The notes under the pieces: model-generated
Seen by the model: the letters and a program-made list of their open reading frames with translations, nothing else
What the model was told of the DNA's origin: nothing
Database searches by the model: none
Translations under genes and position numbers: made by a program
Part shown: positions 1-5,080 of the stretch, one piece after another
Numbering within the stretch: position 1 is the stretch's first letter
Layout of the letters: each line of letters begins with the position of its first letter
DNA from: Actinomycetales bacterium
GTDB lineage: Bacteria; Actinomycetota; Actinomycetes; Actinomycetales; Cellulomonadaceae
Assembly (NCBI GenBank): GCA_015655615.1
Contig: JAATES010000025.1
Location: 1-5,080, forward strand
DNA: 5,080 nt
Reading direction: 5' to 3'

Positions 1-1146
1 GGCCGCATCCGAGGTCAGCGCGGCTGGATCGTGGAGAAGGTCGAGCCACTGACAGAGGCCGAGCTGGTCGAACGGTTGCTGCAGCAGGTCTACGGGGATG
101 AGGCCGCAGTGAGTGAGAACGCTGCGACGCACCCCGATCTGGTGCCCCGCGAGGTCCTGGTCCCTGAGCTCCCAGCGGATCCAGGCGAGGTCGCTGCCTG
201 GCTCACCGGGCTCCGGGGCTCTCGTGTGGAGATCAGGGTCCCGAAACGGGGCGACAAAGCCGTCCTGGCGGAGACGGTGCTCAAGAACGCGGAGCACGCC
301 CTCGCGTTGCACAAGCTACGCCGTTCTGGAGACCTGACCACCCGCACCCAAGCCCTCCAGCAGCTCCAGGACGCCCTCGGAATGGACGAGGCGCCCTTAC
401 GCATCGAATGCTATGACGTCTCCCATACCCAGGGGACCTACCAGGCTGCGTCCATGGTGGTCTTCGAGGACGGGCTACCCCGCAAGAGCGAGTACCGGAC
501 CTACAACATCCGGGGTGAGGACGGCAGCGGTGCGGCGTACTACACCGCTGCGATGCGAGAGGTCATGCTGCGCCGGTTCCGGCGGCATCATGATCCCGAA
601 CCCGTGCCGACGTCCGGGCCGGTTCTCGGTGCAGGCTCGCACGAACCCTCGGACTCAGCCGTCCCCGCCCGGGAGCGCCGGTTCGCCTATCCGCCCCAGT
701 TGGTGGTCGTGGACGGGGGGCCACCTCAGGTGGAAGCCGCTCGCCAGGCCCTGGCTGAGCTCGGGGTCACGGACGTCACCCTGTGCGGACTGGCCAAGCG
801 CCTCGAAGAAGTCTGGGTGCCCGGGGACGACTACCCCGTCGTGCTGGAACGTGCGTCCGAGGGGCTGTACCTCTTGCAGCGGCTCCGCGACGAGGCGCAC
901 CGGTTCGCCATCACCGCGCACCGCAAACGCCGGTCGAAGGGGATGACGGTCTCGGCGCTCGACGGCATTCCCGGCATCGGCCCCGCACGGGCCAAGGCGC
1001 TGTTACGGCGCTTCGGCTCGCTCAAGCAGTTGCGCGCCGCCAGCCTGGAGGAGATCTCTGAGGTGCCGGGCATGGGACTGCACACCGCGGAGGCCCTGAT
1101 GGCAGCGCTGCACGCCGACACGTCGCGCATCGCGACCGCAGACTAG
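1..1146 (+). CDS. uvrC: UvrABC excinuclease subunit C, C-terminal part (5' end outside window)
   Basis: UvrC makes the two incisions flanking a DNA lesion once UvrA and UvrB have marked it (nucleotide excision repair, cytoplasm). The frame is open from base 1 and gives 381 residues before TAG. Visible parts are the RNase H-like nuclease domain, which makes the 5' cut, and the C-terminal tandem helix-hairpin-helix DNA-binding domain. Acidic catalytic candidates are Asp139 in YDVSH (bases 415-417) and Asp238 in VVVDGG (712-714). The HRFAITAHRKRR motif (898-933) supplies the histidine. The hairpin motifs are GIPGIG (residues 322-327) and VPGMG (355-359). A proline-rich variable linker lies between the two Asp motifs (about 590-680). 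The N-terminal GIY-YIG nuclease and UvrB-binding UVR domain, roughly 260-280 residues by comparison with E. coli UvrC, must lie upstream. A GTG at base 31 is internal, not a start, because conserved family sequence continues before it. Identification is firm. Confidence 0.97.
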   Translation, partial: GRIRGQRGWIVEKVEPLTEAELVERLLQQVYGDEAAVSENAATHPDLVPREVLVPELPADPGEVAAWLTGLRGSRVEIRVPKRGDKAVLAETVLKNAEHALALHKLRRSGDLTTRTQALQQLQDALGMDEAPLRIECYDVSHTQGTYQAASMVVFEDGLPRKSEYRTYNIRGEDGSGAAYYTAAMREVMLRRFRRHHDPEPVPTSGPVLGAGSHEPSDSAVPARERRFAYPPQLVVVDGGPPQVEAARQALAELGVTDVTLCGLAKRLEEVWVPGDDYPVVLERASEGLYLLQRLRDEAHRFAITAHRKRRSKGMTVSALDGIPGIGPARAKALLRRFGSLKQLRAASLEEISEVPGMGLHTAEALMAALHADTSRIATAD

Positions 1147-1157
1147 GCCAGGGCTGG

Positions 1158-1169
1158 CATGCTGAAGTC
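1158..1169 (+). promoter_or_regulatory. possible -10 element and leaderless start for rapZ
   Basis: There is no Shine-Dalgarno sequence before the rapZ ATG. Instead CATGCT (1158-1163) sits six bases before it and matches the A and last T of the actinobacterial -10 consensus TANNNT. A transcript starting there would begin at or next to the ATG, as in leaderless mRNAs. No convincing -35 is visible. A 4-codon frame (ATG at 1159, TGA at 1171-1173) overlaps the rapZ start and is probably incidental. Read-through from uvrC is also likely across the 23-base gap. Confidence 0.3.
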
Positions 1170-2105
1170 ATGACCGCACCCGACCCCATGACCGTGCCTC
1201 ACGGTATTCCAGCCGTCGAGGCCGCCGCGCACCGGCCGCACGCCGACGCCCTGCAGGTGCTGATCATCACCGGCAATTCGGGAGCCGGCCGCAGCCGGAC
1301 CGCAGCGGTGCTCGAAGACCTGCAGTGGTTCGTCGTGGACAACCTGCCGCCGAACATGCTCAGCCCTCTGGTCGACCTGGTGTCACGGACCGGCTCGTCG
1401 GTGACCCGGCTGGCGGTGGTCCTGGACGTGCGGGGCGGCGAATTCTTCGCGGGACTCACCGGGGCGGTGGACGATCTTCGGCGCTCCGGTGCGCGGGTCC
1501 AGGTGCTCTTCCTCGATGCCTCCGACGAAGCGCTGGTGCGCCGATTCGAGCAGGTTCGCCGGCCTCACCCCTTAGCGCCCGAAGGACGGATCCTCGATGG
1601 CATCGAAGCGGAGCGGGCACTGCTGGCACCCATCCGGGACCGTTCGGACGTCATCATCAACACGTCCCACCTCACAGTCAACGGCCTGGCCCAGGCCGTG
1701 CGGGACGTCGTGGCCGAGGCCACGCCGCAGGCGCTCCGCATCAACATCGTGTCCTTCGGCTTCAAGCACGGCTTGCCACTCGATGCCGATCACGTGGCTG
1801 ATGTCCGCTTTCTGGCGAACCCCTACTGGATCTCCGAACTGCGTCACCTCAACGGACACGATGACCCCGTCCGCGAGTACGTGATGGCTCAGCCGGGTGC
1901 GAGCGATTTCGTCGAGCTCTATGCCGCGGCACTCGAGCCCGCACTGGCAGGCTACGAACGCGAGGAGAAGCGGTACGTCACCGTGGCCATCGGCTGTACC
2001 GGAGGGCAGCACCGTTCGGTGGCCATCGCCGATGCCCTGGCCTCGACCCTTCGGCAGCGGGGCCACAATGTGGTGGTCACCGCTCGCGATCTGGGCAGGG
2101 AGTAA
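1170..2105 (+). CDS. rapZ: RapZ / YvcJ family P-loop nucleotide-binding protein
   Basis: The product is 311 residues, slightly longer than the usual 285-300. E. coli RapZ is an RNase adapter that delivers small RNA GlmZ to RNase E and so controls GlmS and amino-sugar synthesis. B. subtilis YvcJ hydrolyses ATP/GTP. The actinobacterial role is less clear. The N-terminal P-loop domain has Walker A GNSGAGRS (residues 35-42), then VVDNLPP (55-61) and a Walker B-like LAVVLDVR (81-88). The C-terminal domain contains INIVSFGFKHGLP, DVRFLANPYW and the signature IGCTGGQHRS (274-283). Walker A carries Arg instead of Lys, as I recall from other actinobacterial homologues. About 30 residues precede the core. 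ATG 1170 is chosen because it gives the longest frame and has the -10-like element in front; ATG 1188 is an alternative. The stop lies three bases before yvcK. Family call is firm; cellular role is inferred. Confidence 0.95.
   Translation: MTAPDPMTVPHGIPAVEAAAHRPHADALQVLIITGNSGAGRSRTAAVLEDLQWFVVDNLPPNMLSPLVDLVSRTGSSVTRLAVVLDVRGGEFFAGLTGAVDDLRRSGARVQVLFLDASDEALVRRFEQVRRPHPLAPEGRILDGIEAERALLAPIRDRSDVIINTSHLTVNGLAQAVRDVVAEATPQALRINIVSFGFKHGLPLDADHVADVRFLANPYWISELRHLNGHDDPVREYVMAQPGASDFVELYAAALEPALAGYEREEKRYVTVAIGCTGGQHRSVAIADALASTLRQRGHNVVVTARDLGRE
2097..2102 (+). promoter_or_regulatory. ribosome binding site of yvcK
   Basis: AGGGAG lies six bases before the ATG at 2109, inside the last codons of rapZ. 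It decides the yvcK start and implies that yvcK is translated from the same mRNA as rapZ, with ribosomes ending rapZ three bases upstream of the new start. Confidence 0.8.
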
Positions 2106-2108
2106 GAA

Positions 2109-3143
2109 ATGGACCGGCCGTTCGATCGACCGACTGTCCGAGCCCTGACCGGTTCGATTCCCGTGGTCTCGCGGGCGGTCCCGGAACCGTCCCCGCGACA
2201 CGTCGGCCAGCGCCCGGCAGTGGTCGCCTTCGGAGGCGGGCATGGCCTGTCGGCGACGTTGGGCGCCTTGCGGCTCGTCACCGATCGCATCACTGCTGTC
2301 GTGACGGTCGCGGACGACGGCGGCTCGTCCGGGCGGCTGCGCACGGAGTTCGGCGCGTTGCCCCCTGGGGACCTTCGCATGGCGCTGTCTGCGCTCTGTG
2401 ACGACTCCGAATGGGGCCAGACCTGGCGCGACGTCCTCCAGCACCGTTTCGCGACGGAGGGCCCGCTCGACCATCACGCACTGGGCAACCTCTTGATCGT
2501 GGCGCTGTGGGAACTGCTGGAGGACAACGTCGAAGGACTCGACTGGGTGGCCCGGCTGCTTGGAGCCAGAGGCCGGGTCCTGCCCATGGCGAACGTCCCG
2601 TTGGAGATCGAGGCCGATGTCGAGAGCTGTGGCGCATCGCGAGTGGTGCGGGGCCAGACCCACGTGGCTCTGTCGGAGGGCCGGATCACCGAGGTCCGGC
2701 TGTCACCTCCGGACCCGCCTGTGCCGCCGGAGGTGCTGACGGCGGTCGGCGAGGCCGACTGGGTCGTGCTGGGGCCGGGATCCTGGTTCTCCTCCGTCAT
2801 GCCGCACCTGGTGGTGCCCCGGCTGCGGCAGGCTCTGGTCGCCACCCGGGCCCGTCGATGCCTCACCCTCAACCTTCCCGGTCCGGATGATGAATCCGGC
2901 GGGATGTCCGCGATCGACCATCTCGCGGTGCTGGCACACCACGCACCGGACCTGCGCCTGGATGCCGTGATCGTCGATCCCACGGCAATCGACTCGCTGG
3001 AGCGGATGCGGTATGCAGCCGGTCACCTCGGCGCCGAGCTCATGGTCCGTGACGTCCGACACTCAGACGGTTCGGCCCGCCATGAACGGCTGCGTCTCGC
3101 TGCCGCGTACAGCGACGTGTTCGACGTGGATCATCTCAGCTGA
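2109..3143 (+). CDS. yvcK: YvcK / GlmR family (CofD-like) UDP-GlcNAc-binding regulator
   Basis: YvcK (GlmR in Bacillus, CuvA in mycobacteria) belongs to the CofD-like Rossmann superfamily. Known homologues bind UDP-GlcNAc and are needed for envelope integrity or growth on gluconeogenic carbon sources. B. subtilis GlmR stimulates GlmS. The 344-residue product shows [15 protein letters not shown] (41-55), [12 protein letters not shown] (67-78), [14 protein letters not shown] (84-97) and HALGNLLI (123-130), all hallmark nucleotide-sugar-binding segments of the family. Older annotations call such proteins 2-phospho-L-lactate transferase-like, but the VADDGGSSG and PPGDLR context supports YvcK rather than F420 synthesis. 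About 34 residues rich in Pro and Arg precede the Rossmann core. The start at 2109 is supported by a good ribosome binding site. It is translationally coupled to rapZ. No signal peptide or membrane segment is seen, so it is cytoplasmic. Confidence 0.95.
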   Translation: MDRPFDRPTVRALTGSIPVVSRAVPEPSPRHVGQRPAVVAFGGGHGLSATLGALRLVTDRITAVVTVADDGGSSGRLRTEFGALPPGDLRMALSALCDDSEWGQTWRDVLQHRFATEGPLDHHALGNLLIVALWELLEDNVEGLDWVARLLGARGRVLPMANVPLEIEADVESCGASRVVRGQTHVALSEGRITEVRLSPPDPPVPPEVLTAVGEADWVVLGPGSWFSSVMPHLVVPRLRQALVATRARRCLTLNLPGPDDESGGMSAIDHLAVLAHHAPDLRLDAVIVDPTAIDSLERMRYAAGHLGAELMVRDVRHSDGSARHERLRLAAAYSDVFDVDHLS

Positions 3144-3162
3144 TCCCTTCCGGCGGGCACAG

Positions 3163-3181
3163 GGTCGGTGGTCACCAGACC
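3163..3181 (+). other. small imperfect hairpin between yvcK and whiA
   Basis: GGTCGGT (3163-3169) can pair with ACC and GACC (3174-3181) with A3177 bulged, giving a 7-bp stem and a 4-base loop. The core GGTG-GT-CACC (3167-3176) is also an inverted repeat at DNA level. No T-run follows, so it is not a classical intrinsic terminator. It could be an operator or an mRNA-end structure, or chance. Confidence 0.3.
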
Positions 3182-3191
3182 GCGCATCGGG

Positions 3192-3220
3192 TCGAGCCTG
3201 GTGGCACTCGATGGCAGGAT
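3192..3220 (+). promoter_or_regulatory. candidate whiA promoter, possibly leaderless
   Basis: CAGGAT (3215-3220), matching TANNNT except at the first base, ends six bases before the whiA ATG. A weak -35, TCGAGC (3192-3197), stands 17 bases upstream of it. This spacing would place the transcript start at or beside the ATG. The AGGA inside the same hexamer (3216-3219) could instead act as a weak Shine-Dalgarno on a read-through mRNA from yvcK. The two readings cannot be separated by eye. Confidence 0.4.
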
Positions 3221-3226
3221 GGTCCC

Positions 3227-4207
3227 ATGGCATTGACCGCAGAGGTGAAGGATGAGCTGGCACGCCTTCAGGTCGACAAGGTCTCTTGTCGCAAGGCGGA
3301 GGTCGCCTCGATGCTGCGGTTCGCCGGTGGTCTGCATATCATCTCGAGCCGGATCGTGATCGAGGCCGAACTCGATGCTGCCATCACGGCACGCCGCCTA
3401 CGCCAGGCGATTCTCGATGTCTACGGACACACCAGTGAGTTGATCGTGGTGCGCAGCGGGGGGCTCCGGAAGTCGACGCGCTACGTCGTCCGGGTGGTGG
3501 CCGATGGGGAGTCGCTGGCTCGGCAGACCGGGCTACTGGACAATCGCGGGCGCCCGGTACGAGGCCTGCCGCCCCAGGTGGTGGCGGGCGGCACCCCGGA
3601 GATCGAGGCCGCCTGGCGTGGGGCCTTCCTGGCGCACGGCTCGCTGACCGAGCCCGGGCGCTCGGCAGCGCTGGAGGTCACCTGCCCGGGCGCAGAGGCC
3701 GCATTGGCCCTGGTCGGGGCGGCACGGCGGCTCGGCATCCAGGCCAAAGCACGCGAGGTGCGCGGAGTCGACCGGGTCGTGATTCGTGACGGCGACGCGA
3801 TCAGCGCTCTGCTGACGCGACTAGGTGCCCATGCTGCGACCACGGTGTGGGAGGAACGGCGTTCCCGTCGCGAGGTACGTGGCACGGCGAACAGGCTGGC
3901 CAACTTCGACGACGCGAACCTCCGGCGGTCCGCCCGAGCGGCGGTCGCAGCCAGCGCGCGGGTGGAGCGGGCCTTCGGCATCCTGGGGGACGAAGTCCCC
4001 GCACATCTCTATGAGGCAGGAAAGCTCCGCCTGGCCCACCGGGAGGCCTCACTCGAGGAGCTTGGCCAATTCGCAGACCCGCCGTTGACCAAGGACGCCG
4101 TCGCAGGGCGCATCCGCAGGCTGCTGGCGACCGCCGACCGGCGAGCGGCCGAGCTGGGGATCGCCGACACCGAGGCCGGTCTGGGACTGGACGACCTCGA
4201 CGCCTGA
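3227..4207 (+). CDS. whiA: WhiA transcriptional regulator
   Basis: WhiA is a DNA-binding protein of Gram-positive bacteria. In Streptomyces it works with WhiB to activate sporulation-septation genes, and in non-sporulating bacteria it affects division and chromosome segregation. The 326 residues match the usual length (about 325-330). The N-terminal half is a degenerate LAGLIDADG homing-endonuclease fold: the first motif region is [10 protein letters not shown] (29-38) and the second [12 protein letters not shown] (129-140). The acidic nuclease residues of active homing enzymes are not evident, as expected for the family. The [17 protein letters not shown] segment follows. A C-terminal helix-turn-helix around residues 270-305 includes [14 protein letters not shown]. 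The start at 3227 gives the family-standard N-terminus ([13 protein letters not shown]). It lies 83 bases after yvcK and may be read both from the upstream operon and from its own promoter. Very confident. Confidence 0.97.
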   Translation: MALTAEVKDELARLQVDKVSCRKAEVASMLRFAGGLHIISSRIVIEAELDAAITARRLRQAILDVYGHTSELIVVRSGGLRKSTRYVVRVVADGESLARQTGLLDNRGRPVRGLPPQVVAGGTPEIEAAWRGAFLAHGSLTEPGRSAALEVTCPGAEAALALVGAARRLGIQAKAREVRGVDRVVIRDGDAISALLTRLGAHAATTVWEERRSRREVRGTANRLANFDDANLRRSARAAVAASARVERAFGILGDEVPAHLYEAGKLRLAHREASLEELGQFADPPLTKDAVAGRIRRLLATADRRAAELGIADTEAGLGLDDLDA

Positions 4208-4224
4208 CCTGCCCCTCGGGCGAA

Positions 4225-4255
4225 TTGCCAGGCATCGGCCACGAACAGGTAAAGT
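4225..4255 (+). promoter_or_regulatory. candidate main promoter of gap
   Basis: TTGCCA (4225-4230) matches TTGACA in five of six positions, and TAAAGT (4250-4255) fits the actinobacterial -10 TANNNT. The spacer is 19 bases, longer than the ideal 17-18. It begins 18 bases after the whiA stop. Expected transcript start is about 4261-4263, leaving a leader of roughly 257 bases before gap. No other hexamer pair in the intergenic stretch looks as good. Confidence 0.5.
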
Positions 4256-4260
4256 GAGGG

Positions 4261-4359
4261 GTGCAGCGTGACCGGTTCGTACCACTGTGTCTGTTGGACA
4301 TAGGTCCCGTCGCCTGCTGTGCTCCAAGGTATAGGCTCGTGTTCGTCGAACAGCAGTGA
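4261..4359 (+). CDS. possible short upstream ORF (32 codons), unproven
   Basis: A GTG at 4261 lies five bases after the TAAAGT -10 element, so a transcript from that promoter could begin at this codon and be translated without a leader. The frame ends at TGA 4357-4359. The predicted peptide has Cys at positions 10, 19 and 20 (one CC pair) and hydrophobic stretches around LCLLDIGPVA. I recognise no family. An overlapping alternative, GTG 4268 to TAG 4303, gives 11 residues ending VCWT, with GAGGGG six bases before it; that site would be usable only on a read-through mRNA from whiA. Either may be chance. Confidence 0.2.
   Translation: MQRDRFVPLCLLDIGPVACCAPRYRLVFVEQQ
4330..4352 (+). promoter_or_regulatory. 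weak second -10 candidate with overlapping palindrome
   Basis: TATAGGCT (4330-4337) contains TAGGCT, a TANNNT match, but no plausible -35 stands 16-19 bases upstream. Directly after it TGTTCG-T-CGAACA (4340-4352) is a perfect inverted repeat with 6-bp arms around one base, placed where a transcript start would fall. That is a usual position for a repressor operator. The half-sites are oriented opposite to the actinobacterial SOS box (CGAAC-N4-GTTCG), so it is not a LexA site. Confidence 0.25.
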
Positions 4360-4382
4360 TGTCACGGCTCACGATGGAGTAG

Positions 4383-4394
4383 GTTGCGTGCAAC
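4383..4394 (+). promoter_or_regulatory. inverted repeat GTTGC-GT-GCAAC
   Basis: Five-bp arms around a two-base centre form a short dyad resembling helix-turn-helix repressor operators. GTTGCG recurs at 4454-4459, where TTGCG and CGCAA (4455-4468) again form an inverted repeat. No assigned regulator; low confidence. Confidence 0.2.
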
Positions 4395-4398
4395 GTAG

Positions 4399-5080
<682 letters not shown>

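Noticed and set aside
31..33. GTG as the uvrC start
   Set aside because: The frame continues to base 1 with family-typical residues (GRIRGQRGW), so the gene begins upstream of the window.
1572..2663. 363-codon open frame on the minus strand opposite rapZ and yvcK
   Set aside because: It lies antisense to two clearly conserved genes, its protein has no recognisable motif, and long antisense open frames are expected from the GC-rich third positions of the real genes.
3058..3062. GACAC in the end of yvcK as a WhiA autoregulation site
   Set aside because: A single 5-base match about 165 bases upstream of whiA within a coding sequence is not informative.
4211..4221. GCCC-CTC-GGGC hairpin after whiA as a terminator
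   Set aside because: Only a 4-bp stem with a 3-base loop and no T-run, and it lies directly before the gap promoter.
3481..4301. Minus-strand open frames of 166 codons opposite whiA
   Set aside because: Arg/Ser/Pro-rich translations typical of antisense GC-rich sequence; whiA on the + strand is certain.
4356..4365. GTGA-TG-TCAC as a CRP-type site
   Set aside because: CRP sites need TGTGA-N6-TCACA; the centre here is two bases, so it does not fit that family and is probably chance.

Overview
The window is a high-GC stretch with strong G/C preference at third codon positions. It carries the order uvrC - rapZ - yvcK - whiA - gap, all on the + strand. This order is typical of Actinomycetota. 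Several points fit that group: WhiA itself, an arginine in the RapZ Walker A motif, GTG starts, and starts with no Shine-Dalgarno that look leaderless. A Micrococcales-like actinobacterium is plausible, but I cannot name a genus from sequence alone.

Layout. Bases 1-1146 are the C-terminal part of the nucleotide-excision-repair nuclease UvrC, whose 5' end lies outside the window. After 23 bases comes rapZ (1170-2105), a P-loop nucleotide-binding protein. Three bases after its stop, yvcK (2109-3143) starts from a strong ribosome binding site inside the end of rapZ, so the two are almost certainly translationally coupled. An 83-base gap with a small imperfect hairpin and a possible promoter precedes whiA (3227-4207). 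The non-coding stretch 4208-4518 (311 bases) holds the best promoter candidate of the window, several inverted repeats, a possible 32-codon upstream reading frame, and two strong hairpins just before the ribosome binding site of gap. gap (4519-5080) encodes glyceraldehyde-3-phosphate dehydrogenase and runs off the right edge.

How the genes relate. RapZ, YvcK and WhiA form a conserved cluster. In other bacteria they link amino-sugar and central-carbon status to cell-envelope synthesis and division: RapZ controls GlmS through small RNAs in E. coli, YvcK/GlmR binds UDP-GlcNAc, and WhiA is a division or sporulation regulator. UvrC upstream and GAPDH downstream are housekeeping neighbours commonly found at this locus.

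The five protein genes are ordinary members of known families, and I see no new protein system, mobile element, CRISPR array, tRNA or rRNA. The part most worth a second look is the gap leader (about 4256-4518). It is long, has lower GC than the flanking genes, and contains mutually exclusive RNA foldings next to the gap ribosome binding site. This could be an undescribed cis-acting regulatory RNA, but that rests on sequence inspection only.
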